A stretch of DNA of 64,000 bases, taken from JALORV01 sp963712485. Its GTDB lineage: Bacteria; Pseudomonadota; Gammaproteobacteria; Burkholderiales; Burkholderiaceae_F. Position numbers and translations under genes: made by a program. The stretch spans positions 1 to 64,000 of the forward strand of contig CAVQID010000056.1 in assembly GCA_963712485.1 (NCBI GenBank). Reading direction: 5' to 3'. The notes under the pieces were generated by a model that saw only the letters and a program-made list of their open reading frames with translations, was not told where the DNA came from and searched no databases. This document shows, piece by piece, positions 35,373 through 43,778 of the stretch; position 1 is the stretch's first letter, and every line of letters starts with the position of its first letter.

Positions 35373-36508
35373 AGTACATCGACGAATTCCGCGATGGCGA
35401 GCTGGCGCGCCGCATCGCCGCGCGCATTCGCGCGGAAGCCCGCCCGGAGCGCAGCTACAACCTGATGGAGTTCTGCGGCGGGCACACGCACGCGATTTCG
35501 CGTTACGGCATCAAGGACCTGCTGCCGGTGAACGTCGCCATGATCCACGGCCCCGGGTGCCCGGTATGCGTGCTGCCGATTGGACGCATCGACAACGCCA
35601 TCGAACTGGCGACCCGGCACGGTGCCATCGTCTGCACCTACGCCGACACGATGCGCGTGCCCGCCTCTGGCGGGCTTTCGCTGATCAAGGCGAAGGCGCG
35701 CGGCGCGGACATCCGCATGGTGTATTCGGCGATCGACGCACTCAGGATCGCCCAGGACAATCCGGCGCGGCAGGTCGTGTTCTTCGCGATCGGATTCGAG
35801 ACGACGACCCCACCGACCGCAATCATCATCCGGCAGGCGCAAACGCTTGGGCTGGCCAACTTCACGGTGTTCTGCAATCACGTGCTGACTCCGGCTGCGA
35901 TCACGCACATCCTCGAATCGCCCGAAGTCCGCGATCTCGGCATCGTGCCGCTCGACGGTTTCATCGGACCGGCACACGTCAGCACGGTGATCGGCAGCCA
36001 GCCGTATGAATACTTCGCTGAGGAATACCAGCGTCCGGTCGTCATCGCCGGCTTCGAGCCTCTCGACGTGATGCAGGCGATCCTGATGCTGGTGCGGCAG
36101 CTGAACGAGGGTCGTGCCGAGGTCGAGAACGAGTTCACGCGCGCAGTCACGCGCGCAGGCAACGAGAAGGCGAAGTCGCTCGTCGCCGAGGTATTCGAGC
36201 TGCGCCGCTCGTTCGAATGGCGCGGGCTGGGCGAGGTGCCCTACTCGGCGCTGCGCATCAAGGAAGCGTACGCCGACTTCGACGCGGAGCGGCGCTTCGA
36301 CATTCCATATCGCTCGGTGGCCGACAACAAGGCCTGCGAATGCGGCGCCATCCTGCGCGGCGTGAAGAAGCCGACCGACTGCAAGGTCTTCGGCACCGTG
36401 TGCACACCCGAGAACCCGATCGGCTCGTGCATGGTGAGCTCCGAAGGCGCCTGTGCCGCGCACTACACGTACGGCCGCTTCAAGGACATCGAAGTGCGCG
36501 CAGCCTGA
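35369..36508 (+). CDS. hypD: Hydrogenase Fe(CN)2CO scaffold protein HypD
   Basis: A 379-residue HypD. The active-site Cys lies in MEFCGGHTHA (about residues 30-39), followed by GPGCPVCVLP and the GFETTTPPTA block. The C-terminal cysteines (ACECG, RGVKKPTDCKVFG, CTPENPIGSCMVSSEGAC) bind the 4Fe-4S cluster. It assembles iron, cyanide and CO with HypC and HypE. Start coupled to hypC. Confidence 0.97.
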   Translation: MKYIDEFRDGELARRIAARIRAEARPERSYNLMEFCGGHTHAISRYGIKDLLPVNVAMIHGPGCPVCVLPIGRIDNAIELATRHGAIVCTYADTMRVPASGGLSLIKAKARGADIRMVYSAIDALRIAQDNPARQVVFFAIGFETTTPPTAIIIRQAQTLGLANFTVFCNHVLTPAAITHILESPEVRDLGIVPLDGFIGPAHVSTVIGSQPYEYFAEEYQRPVVIAGFEPLDVMQAILMLVRQLNEGRAEVENEFTRAVTRAGNEKAKSLVAEVFELRRSFEWRGLGEVPYSALRIKEAYADFDAERRFDIPYRSVADNKACECGAILRGVKKPTDCKVFGTVCTPENPIGSCMVSSEGACAAHYTYGRFKDIEVRAA

Positions 36509-36524
36509 TGCACGAGCGAAGCCG

Positions 36525-37574
36525 ATGACCAAGGTACGCAGCGACTACGTCCGGCCGGTCGATTTCAAGCACGGCCGCGTCGACATGACGCACGGCGGCG
36601 GCGGCCGCGCGATGGCGCAGCTGATCGAGGAGCTGTTCGCGCGCGCCTTTTCCAACGAGTGGCTGGCACAGGGCAACGACAACGCGCTGTTCACGGTGCC
36701 GGCCGGCCGCATGGTTATGGCGACCGACAGCCACGTCGTCTCGCCGCTCGAATTTCCGGGCGGCGACATCGGCTGCCTTGCGGTGCACGGCACGATCAAC
36801 GACGTCGCGATGGCCGGCGCGCGGCCGCTGTACCTGGCGGCCGGCTTCATCCTCGAGGAAGGATTCCCGCTGTCGACTTTGAAGCGCATCGTCGAGTCGA
36901 TGGCCGCGGCGTCCCGCGAAGCCGGCGTGCCGGTCGTCACCGGCGACACCAAGGTGGTCGAGCAGGGCAAGGGCGACGGCCTCTTCATCACGACGACCGG
37001 CATCGGCGTGGTGCCGCCCGGCGTGGAGATCTCGGGCGACCGCGCGCGTCCGGGTGATGCGATTCTGCTGTCGGGAACCATCGGCGACCACGGCGTCGCG
37101 ATCATGTCGCTGCGCGAAAACCTGACGTTTGAAACGACGATCCGATCCGACACGGCGGCGTTGCACGGGCTCGTGGCCGCGATGATCGATGCGGTGCCGA
37201 CGATCCGCTGCCTGCGCGACCCGACCCGCGGCGGCCTCGGCACGACGCTCAATGAGTTCGCGCGCCAGTCCGGCGTCGGCATGCTGATCCACGAAGCGAA
37301 GATCCCGGTACGCGCGGAAGTCAACGCCGCCTGCGAATTCCTCGGCCTCGACCCGCTCTATGTGGCCAATGAAGGCAAGCTGATCGCCATCTGTCCACCG
37401 GAAGACGCGGATCGCCTGCTTGCCGCAATGCGCGCCCACGCGCACGGCACGGATGCGGCCATCATCGGCGCGGTGATCACCGATGCGCATGGCTTCGTGC
37501 AGATGGAGACGAGCTTCGGCGGGCGGCGCGTCGTCGACTGGCTCACCGGCGAGCAGCTGCCGCGCATCTGCTGA
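36525..37574 (+). CDS. hypE: Thiocarboxamide dehydratase HypE
   Basis: A 349-residue HypE. Glycine-rich MTHGGGGRAM near residue 22 and the PurM-like ATP-grip core (DPTRGGLGTTLNE) are present. The C-terminus ends PRIC, where the last Cys is carbamoylated by HypF and dehydrated to the cyano group. The ATG at 36525 follows GAAGCC. Seven bp separate it from hypX. Confidence 0.97.
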   Translation: MTKVRSDYVRPVDFKHGRVDMTHGGGGRAMAQLIEELFARAFSNEWLAQGNDNALFTVPAGRMVMATDSHVVSPLEFPGGDIGCLAVHGTINDVAMAGARPLYLAAGFILEEGFPLSTLKRIVESMAAASREAGVPVVTGDTKVVEQGKGDGLFITTTGIGVVPPGVEISGDRARPGDAILLSGTIGDHGVAIMSLRENLTFETTIRSDTAALHGLVAAMIDAVPTIRCLRDPTRGGLGTTLNEFARQSGVGMLIHEAKIPVRAEVNAACEFLGLDPLYVANEGKLIAICPPEDADRLLAAMRAHAHGTDAAIIGAVITDAHGFVQMETSFGGRRVVDWLTGEQLPRIC

Positions 37575-37581
37575 CACCGCC

Positions 37582-39321
37582 GTGCGCATCCTGCTGCTCG
37601 CGCACTCCTTCAACAGCCTGACGCAGCGGCTCTGGGTCGAGCTCGAGGACTGGGGCCACGAGCTTTCGCTCGAACTCGACGTCAACGACGCCGTCACGAT
37701 GGACGCCGTAGAGCGCCATGCGCCCGATGTCGTCATCGCACCGTTCCTCAAGCGCGCGATCCCGGAGGCGGTCTGGCGGCAGGTGCGCTGCCTCGTGGTC
37801 CACCCGGGCATCGTCGGCGATCGCGGGCCTTCGGCGCTCGACTGGGCCGTGCAGGAGGGCGCGGCGCGCTGGGGCGTCACCGTGCTGCAGGCAAACGCCG
37901 ACATGGACGCCGGCGACATCTGGGCCAGCACCGAATTCGACATGCGAGCTGCCAGCAAGGGCAGCCTGTATCGCAACGAGGTCACGGAGGCCGCCGTGGC
38001 TGCGGTGCAAACCGCGTTGGACCGGCTGCAGAGCGGTAAGGCACCGACGCCGGGCGCTGCAATTGCGTCGGCGCGTGGCCGGTGGCGACCGCTGATGCGG
38101 CAGGCCGACCGCGCAATCGACTGGCAGCGCGACCCCACTGAGCAGATCCTGCGGAAGCTGCGTGCCGCCGACGGGGTCCCCGGCGTCGCCGACGAGATCC
38201 TCGGCCTGAAGGTTCACTGCTACGACGCCCATCGCGAGGGAACGCTGCGCGGTGAGGCCGGTGCCATCGTCGCCCAGCGCAGTGGCGCGATCTGCCGGGC
38301 GACCGTCGACGGTGCCGTGTGGATCACGCACCTGAAGGCCTCGCTCGACATCGAACAACCGTTCAAGCTACCGGCCGCCATGGTGCTCGGCGCACGACTC
38401 GATACGGTCCCCGAGGTTGCCGTCGGGGCCGGCGCCGCCACGGACACGTGGAACGACATCCGATACGAAGAGCGCGGCGCAGTCGGCATCCTGCATTTCG
38501 GCTTCTACAACGGTGCGATGTCCACCGCGCAGTGCGAGCGCCTGGCCACGGCCTATCGTGCCGCGTGCCGCCGACCGACGCGCGCGATCGTGCTCGCCGG
38601 CGGACCCGATTTCTGGAGCAACGGTCTCCATTTGAACGTCATCGAGGCTTCCGCGCATCCCGCCGAGGAATCCTGGCGCAACATCAATGCGATCGATGAC
38701 TTCGCGCTTGCCGTCCTCACGACCGACACGCACCTGACGGTCTCGGCGCTGCGCGGCAACGCCGGCGCAGGCGGCGTCTTCCTTGCATTGGCGGCCGATC
38801 GGGTCGTCGCGCGCAGCGGCATCGTCCTGAACCCGCATTACAGGGGTATGGGCAACCTCTATGGTTCCGAATACTGGACTTACCTTCTGCCGCGGCGCGT
38901 CGGTGCGGCAGGCGCCCGCACGATCACCGAGGCGCGCTTGCCGATCGGCACCGCGGCCGCCCAGCGTATCGGCCTGATCGACGACCATTACGGCAGCTCT
39001 CCACATGACTTTCTGGAACGCACGATTGCGGCGGCACACGAACTTGCCGGCGATGCGTTCGACGCGCGACTCCGCGCCAAGCGCGATCGACGCGCCACCG
39101 ACGAAGCGGCAAAGCCGCTCGCCGCGTACCGGGCCGAGGAACTGGAGAGAATGCGACTGAACTTTTTCGGCTTTGATTCGAGTTATCACGTCGCACGGCA
39201 CAACTTCGTGCGCAAGGTGGCGAAGGCACGTACGCCGTCGTTCCTGGCACGTCATCGCGGCCCTGCACCGTCGTCCAGCCGGCGATCCGCCAAGGACACG
39301 GCGCCCGCTGCGAAAACCTGA
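37582..39321 (+). CDS. hypX: HypX/HoxX, formyl-THF-dependent CO ligand synthase
   Basis: A 579-residue two-domain protein. The N-terminal half resembles formyltransferases (HPGIVGDRGPSALDWA near residue 74 and the DAGDIW catalytic block). The C-terminal half is an enoyl-CoA hydratase-like domain (GGPDFWSNGLHL; oxyanion region GNAGAGGVFLAL). HypX converts the formyl group of N10-formyl-tetrahydrofolate to CO for the active-site iron and matters most in air. The GTG at 37582 is the best start (HypX proteins begin with the RILLLAHSFNSL strand). It ends the maturation block. The C-terminus adds a Lys/Ser/Pro-rich tail of about 25 residues. Confidence 0.94.
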   Translation: MRILLLAHSFNSLTQRLWVELEDWGHELSLELDVNDAVTMDAVERHAPDVVIAPFLKRAIPEAVWRQVRCLVVHPGIVGDRGPSALDWAVQEGAARWGVTVLQANADMDAGDIWASTEFDMRAASKGSLYRNEVTEAAVAAVQTALDRLQSGKAPTPGAAIASARGRWRPLMRQADRAIDWQRDPTEQILRKLRAADGVPGVADEILGLKVHCYDAHREGTLRGEAGAIVAQRSGAICRATVDGAVWITHLKASLDIEQPFKLPAAMVLGARLDTVPEVAVGAGAATDTWNDIRYEERGAVGILHFGFYNGAMSTAQCERLATAYRAACRRPTRAIVLAGGPDFWSNGLHLNVIEASAHPAEESWRNINAIDDFALAVLTTDTHLTVSALRGNAGAGGVFLALAADRVVARSGIVLNPHYRGMGNLYGSEYWTYLLPRRVGAAGARTITEARLPIGTAAAQRIGLIDDHYGSSPHDFLERTIAAAHELAGDAFDARLRAKRDRRATDEAAKPLAAYRAEELERMRLNFFGFDSSYHVARHNFVRKVAKARTPSFLARHRGPAPSSSRRSAKDTAPAAKT

Positions 39322-39407
39322 GGTCGCTGGGCCCGACGTTCCGTCATCCGGCCGTCAGAAGGCGGGTGATGACGCCCGTTTGATCACCACCCGGTTGCTC
39401 TGACGCA

Positions 39408-39436
39408 AGCCCGCTGCGGCGGGCTCCTCGTATAAC
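39408..39436 (+). promoter_or_regulatory. Hairpin and possible -10 element between hypX and the ATPase operon
   Basis: AGCCCGC (39408-39414) and GCGGGCT (39419-39425) form a 7-bp stem with a 4-nt loop, not followed by a T-tract. TATAAC (39431-39436) looks like a -10 box 64 bp before the first ATPase gene; no -35 at correct spacing is evident. The 178-bp gap may thus hold a weak terminator or attenuator and the ATPase promoter. Confidence 0.3.
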
Positions 39437-39499
39437 AGGCAAGCCAGAGCACAGGGTCGGCCAGCTCGTCCTTCCGGCCCCTGCGCCAGAGGGCAAGCC

Positions 39500-39847
39500 A
39501 TGTCAGCGCCAATTGTTACCACGTCGGCCGTCCATGTGGATGAAGCGATCGTGCGGGTCCTGCAAGCCGAGCAGGCGGCTCGCGCCGCAGTGGATCAGTA
39601 CGGCTCCGAAGCCGAGCAGATCCGCGAGAGCGCGCGCCTGCGCGCACGGGCGATCGCCGAACGCGGCGCGGAGCGCGTCGCCCGCGTACACCGATGGACC
39701 GACGCTGCGATCCGCGAACGCGTCGAGGCGTTGGCCCGCGAGCGCGCCACGCTGAAGGCGCCCGATGCGCCCGATGCGGCCGAGCCCGAACGGATCGCCG
39801 GCGCGCTCGAGCGACTCGCCGCCGAACTCACCGGCGCCACGCCATGA
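39500..39847 (+). CDS. V/A-type ATPase peripheral-stalk subunit (G/H-like)
   Basis: A 115-residue protein that is almost entirely alpha-helical and rich in Ala, Arg and Glu. It has a coiled-coil heptad pattern (VRVLQAEQAARAAVDQY through ARERATL), as in the small stalk subunits G/H of bacterial and archaeal V-type ATPases. It should pair with subunit E to hold the catalytic head. The assignment rests on composition and position at the head of the operon rather than on a motif. It overlaps the next gene (ATGA). Confidence 0.75.
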   Translation: MSAPIVTTSAVHVDEAIVRVLQAEQAARAAVDQYGSEAEQIRESARLRARAIAERGAERVARVHRWTDAAIRERVEALARERATLKAPDAPDAAEPERIAGALERLAAELTGATP

Positions 39848-40659
39848 TTTCCGGACTGCCGCTCGACTACGGCTACGCGCGCGTGGCCGGTCGCCTGGCA
39901 CAGCGTCCGGATGAACGACTGTGGCTGCAGCTGCGCTCGGCGCGCAGCGTCCCGTCCGTGCTCGAAGCCGTACGCGCCTCATCTGCCGCATCGACGGTCT
40001 CCGGGATTGCCCTCACCGGAGACGCGGACGCGATTGAACTGGCGTTCCGCCAGCAGTTCCGCACACGTGTCGAGGAGGTCGCCGCGTGGTCCCCGGATCC
40101 GTGGCGCCCCGCTCTGCTTTACACGCGTCATCTGATCGATCTGCCGGCGCTGCTGCACCTGCTGAGGGACGAAGCGCCACCGCGCTGGATCGCCGTCGAT
40201 CCGGCGCTGGCCGGCTACGCGCACGGCTCCCGCGCGAGCCGCCGCAGCGCGCTCGCGGCGGGGCCGTTGCACGCGATCGCGTCGGCACTGGACAACGCCG
40301 GGAAGGAGAACGCCGCGCAGAAAGTTTCGCGCGGCGCCGCGGCGCCAGCGCTGCATCACGCATTGTCGGGCTGGGAAGCGCAGTGGCGCGCGCTCTGGCC
40401 GAGCGCGGACGATGACACGATCGCCCGGCTCGACGACCTGGCGCACCTGCTGCGGCGCCATGCGATCCACTTCGGCCTGCTCGCCATGAACGACACGCTG
40501 TCCGCGCGGCAGAGCCTGGCGACGCGGCTGCTCGCGCTGCTTCACCGTGCGACCGCGCAGCCCGCGGCACTCTTCGCCTATCTCGCGCTCTTCGCCATCG
40601 ACCTGGAGCGATTGCGCAGCGAGTTCGTCATACGCGCGCGGCTCGGAGCTGCGACATGA
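39844..40659 (+). CDS. ntpC: V/A-type ATPase subunit C (d-like)
   Basis: A 271-residue helical protein. The start, DYGYARVAGRLAQRPD, fits the N-terminus of the C/d subunit family. This funnel-shaped protein joins the central stalk to the membrane rotor. Sequence is diverged and Ala-rich, and it is shorter than archaeal C subunits (about 320-380), so recognition depends partly on its place between the stalk gene and subunit I. Both ends overlap neighbours by ATGA. Confidence 0.78.
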   Translation: MISGLPLDYGYARVAGRLAQRPDERLWLQLRSARSVPSVLEAVRASSAASTVSGIALTGDADAIELAFRQQFRTRVEEVAAWSPDPWRPALLYTRHLIDLPALLHLLRDEAPPRWIAVDPALAGYAHGSRASRRSALAAGPLHAIASALDNAGKENAAQKVSRGAAAPALHHALSGWEAQWRALWPSADDDTIARLDDLAHLLRRHAIHFGLLAMNDTLSARQSLATRLLALLHRATAQPAALFAYLALFAIDLERLRSEFVIRARLGAAT

Positions 40660-42449
40660 TCCGACCGCAGCCCTGCTCGTGGTTCGAGATCATGGTTGCG
40701 CGCGAGGACGCTTTCATCGTGCTCGAGGCGCTGGCGGCCGCCGGATGCATCGAAGTGGAATGGCACCAGGCCGAGCCGCCCGCCACGCCGCAGGATCTGC
40801 TCAAGGTCTACAGCGGCCTGACGCGCAAATACATGCCGTACTGGCCCGCGCCGGCGACGACGCTGGAAGCCGAGCGACGCGCGCCCGTCGATGCGCTGGC
40901 GAGCGGCGTCGATACGCTGAAGGCCTGGGCGGCCGCTGCGGACGAGCCGATCGCGCGCCTGCAGATGGCCGAGGCACAGGCCGCCGAGCTCGCGCTCGCC
41001 GAGACCGCCCTGCGCGAGTTGGCGGATAGCAGCATCGACTTCTCTGCTCTCGCCCGGGCGCAGCACGGGGTCACCGCAGCGCTCTTTGCACTTCCGCTCG
41101 GCGTCGAGGTCGATGTGCCGGACAACACGATCAGCCGCTCTGCGGCACTCGCGACGGAGCGCCTCATGCTGGTGATCGGGCCGCCGGAAGCGATCGACCA
41201 GCTGGGTCGATCGGTGGCCGAGGTCAATGGCCGACGCGCCCGTTTCCCCGACTGGCTGCAGCCGCGTGCGCAGGCCAACCTGGCGCTGGTGGCGCAGCGT
41301 CGTGTTGAGTGCATGTCGGCGATCGACGCTCTGCGCCGCGAAATCGACGCACTTGCCAGACAGCATGACGTGGCGCGCGCGCTCGGCGTGATTGCACGCG
41401 CGACATGGTGCATCGAGCACGGCGGTGCGATCGATCAGGGCGACGTCTTTGCGCGCATTACCGGCTGGACCGGCGATCGTCAGCGCATCGTGCATGGGCT
41501 CGAGGCAAGCGATGCGCGAGCACTGGTCGCCTTCCCGCGTCCCCCGCGCGGACTGCGCGCGCCGCTCATCCTGCGCAATCCATGGTGGGCGCAGCCGTTC
41601 GAGGTGTTCACCAGGCTGGTCGGGATGCCGGGCGCAAGCGGCGCCGATCCGAGCGTGCTGCTCGCCTTCGCGGTGCCGCTGATGTTCGGCTACATGTTCG
41701 GCGATGTCGGACAGGGACTGGTGCTCGCCGCGGCCGGCTGGCTGCTGCGCAAGCGCATGCCGGTGCTGCGGCTGCTGGTTCCCGGTGGCCTGGCCGCGGC
41801 GGGCTTTGGCCTGGTGTTCGGCTCGGTATTCACCCTGGAGCATGTGATCGCGCCCTGGTGGCTGCACCCGATCGAGCACCCGTTGCCCGTGCTGATGGCG
41901 CCGATCGTCGCCGGCGCAGCCCTGCTCGCCATCGGCCTGCTGATCGGCGCGCTCGAAGCGTGGTGGGAGGGCGCGCTCGACCGCTGGATGCGTGAGGATG
42001 CGCCGGTGCTGCTGACTTATGTCGGCGCGCTCGCTGGCTTCGTCCATCCAGCGCTGTGGTGGCTCGTGCCCGTCGGCATCGGCTGGGCCGTCGCCGCAGC
42101 GGCGCTCGATCGGCACACGATCGGCGCTGCGTTCGGCGCACTCGGCGCACTGGTCGAGCACACGCTGCAGCTGCTGATCAACACGCTGTCATTCGCGCGG
42201 GTCGGCGCGTTCGCGCTGGCGCACGCCGGCCTGTCGTCGGCCGTCGTCGCGCTGGCCGATGCAACGGGAAATGCCGTGCTCTACGGCCTCGTGCTCGTGC
42301 TGGGCAACGTGCTGATCCTGGTCGTCGAAGGACTGGTTGTTTCGATCCAGACCACACGGCTCGTGCTGTTCGAGTTCTTCACGCGTTTCTTTCGCGCCGA
42401 GGGTCGGGAATTCCGTCCCCTCGCCGCTCCACCCGTCACCCTGAACTGA
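40656..42449 (+). CDS. ntpI: V/A-type ATPase subunit I (a-like), membrane stator
   Basis: A 597-residue subunit I. The first 300 residues are soluble and partly coiled. The last 280 hold seven or eight transmembrane helices, including FAVPLMFGYMFGDVGQGL near residue 340 and TLSFARVGAFALAHAGLSSAV near residue 510. The latter carries the conserved Arg that faces the rotor and its ion-binding Glu. The length is near the family norm of 600-650. The subunit forms the ion half-channels. Confidence 0.93.
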   Translation: MIRPQPCSWFEIMVAREDAFIVLEALAAAGCIEVEWHQAEPPATPQDLLKVYSGLTRKYMPYWPAPATTLEAERRAPVDALASGVDTLKAWAAAADEPIARLQMAEAQAAELALAETALRELADSSIDFSALARAQHGVTAALFALPLGVEVDVPDNTISRSAALATERLMLVIGPPEAIDQLGRSVAEVNGRRARFPDWLQPRAQANLALVAQRRVECMSAIDALRREIDALARQHDVARALGVIARATWCIEHGGAIDQGDVFARITGWTGDRQRIVHGLEASDARALVAFPRPPRGLRAPLILRNPWWAQPFEVFTRLVGMPGASGADPSVLLAFAVPLMFGYMFGDVGQGLVLAAAGWLLRKRMPVLRLLVPGGLAAAGFGLVFGSVFTLEHVIAPWWLHPIEHPLPVLMAPIVAGAALLAIGLLIGALEAWWEGALDRWMREDAPVLLTYVGALAGFVHPALWWLVPVGIGWAVAAAALDRHTIGAAFGALGALVEHTLQLLINTLSFARVGAFALAHAGLSSAVVALADATGNAVLYGLVLVLGNVLILVVEGLVVSIQTTRLVLFEFFTRFFRAEGREFRPLAAPPVTLN

Positions 42450-42458
42450 GGAATCGTC

Positions 42459-42806
42459 ATGCGTCGCTTCGCTATCCCGCTGCTCCTGATCGCCGGAGTC
42501 GCCGTGCTCGCCGCGTTGGGCACCATCATGGTCGCGTTTCCCGACGTTGCATCGGCGCAGACTGCCGCGCGCGCAGGCTTGCCGCCGGAGGCCTGGACCT
42601 GGGGGCTGGCATCCGCGGCGTTCGCCACCGCGGCTTCCTCGCTCGCGGGCGGCTACGCGGTCGCCAAGCTCGGCGCGGCGGCCGTCGGCGCGCTGGCTGA
42701 AAAGCCCGACCTCTTCGGTCGCCTGCTGATCTTCGTCGGGCTGGCCGAAGGCATCGCCATTTACGGCGTGATCATTTCGATCCTGATTCTCAACCGCCTG
42801 GCGTGA
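42459..42806 (+). CDS. ntpK: V/A-type ATPase rotor subunit K (c-like proteolipid)
   Basis: A 115-residue membrane protein. A first hydrophobic segment (about 5-27) may be a signal peptide or extra helix (cleavage possible after ASA). Then come two rotor helices (about 48-80 and 88-112) joined by the polar loop EKPDLFGR. The ion-binding carboxylate is Glu97 in GLAEGIAIYG. The Gln residues that make the Na+ site of Enterococcus NtpK are not present at the neighbouring positions, so protons are the more likely ion; this is inference. Confidence 0.9.
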   Translation: MRRFAIPLLLIAGVAVLAALGTIMVAFPDVASAQTAARAGLPPEAWTWGLASAAFATAASSLAGGYAVAKLGAAAVGALAEKPDLFGRLLIFVGLAEGIAIYGVIISILILNRLA

Positions 42807-42811
42807 TCCGC

Positions 42812-43105
42812 ATGACCGCGTTCGCCTATGTCGGAAACACGAATGATGCGGCGGGCTTCCGGCTGGCTGGCGTGCGTGCCTGGGCGCCCGAGCCGGGCGC
42901 GGAAGCGGCCGCGTTTCGGGCCGCCTGCCAAGGCACCGAGGCGCTTTTCGTCACGGCCGAAGTGGCGGAGCGCGTACCGCGCGCCGAACTCGAAATGGCA
43001 CTGGCCGGACGCCTGCCGCTCGTGGTGTTGATTGCCTCGAGCGACGCGCCCAGTCCGCTCGATCCCGCGGAGCGCGTCCGCGCGCAGCTCGGACTCGACC
43101 GCTGA
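42812..43105 (+). CDS. V/A-type ATPase subunit F
   Basis: A 97-residue protein with the subunit F pattern. AFAYVGNTNDAAGFRLAGV at the N-terminus gives the first strand and the regulatory loop, ALFVTAEVAERVP gives the middle strand, and RLPLVVLIAS the last. Subunit F sits on the central stalk with D. An alternative start is GTG 42803, which overlaps the subunit K stop (GTGA), as other pairs in this operon do. Confidence 0.85.
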   Translation: MTAFAYVGNTNDAAGFRLAGVRAWAPEPGAEAAAFRAACQGTEALFVTAEVAERVPRAELEMALAGRLPLVVLIASSDAPSPLDPAERVRAQLGLDR

Positions 43106-43113
43106 CCTCGCGC

Positions 43114-43735
43114 ATGGACCTCGAACAACGCACACGCGCGCTGCTGGAACTGGTCGAGCAGTACCAGGCCCGCCGCGCAACGGAACTGCTCGATCCGGCG
43201 CGTTCGGAAGCCGGCGACACGGTCCGCGCGGCACTCGCCGAGTCGCGTCGGCGCGTGCGCACGGCGATCGGCGAAGAGCGCAAGCGCCACGCGGCCGAAG
43301 TGGGTGCAGCCGAGGCAGCTCTCGCAACCGAACGCCGACTGGCGGGCCAGCGGCATGCAGTGCACCTGCTCGGATCCGCGTGGCAGGCGCTGCAGCGGCG
43401 CATGGCCGAGCGCTGGACCACGAGCGCGACGCGCGCGCGCTGGGTCGACGCGCATCTGCAGCGCGCGCTCGCAGCCGTTCCGCGCGAAGCGAGCGGCTGG
43501 CGCATCGAGCATCACCCGGGCTGGAGCGCCGACGAGCGCGCACGTTGCAGCGAAAGGCTGCGGCGCGAGGGCATCGCCGAAGTGCACTTCGTCGTGGATG
43601 ACGACATCCTCGCCGGCTTCCGCGTCGTCAGCGGTCACAACGTGCTTCGATGCCACCGTCGCGGGCCTGACGGCAGACCGTACGCAGCTTGAAGGCCGCC
43701 TGCTGCACCACCTCGATGAACTGACCCCAGCATGA
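43114..43735 (+). CDS. ntpE: V/A-type ATPase subunit E (interrupted by a single-base frameshift)
   Basis: The peripheral stalk subunit E: a long charged helix (residues 1-110) followed by a globular C-terminal domain. Near 43643-43647 the sequence reads GTGCTTCGAT. Dropping one base restores HNVFDATVAGLTADRTQLEGRLL, the usual E-subunit ending, and a stop at 43733-43735 (206 residues). Uncorrected, the protein ends early in unrelated residues. Since the other eight subunits are intact, I treat the break as a likely sequence error. Confidence 0.87.
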
Positions 43736-43778
43736 AACGCGTCGATCGGCACAGCGCGAAGCGCCGGGAGGACAGGAT

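Noticed and set aside
39408..39425. Intrinsic terminator between hypX and the ATPase operon
   Set aside because: The stem is present but no T-tract follows, so I list it only as a hairpin.
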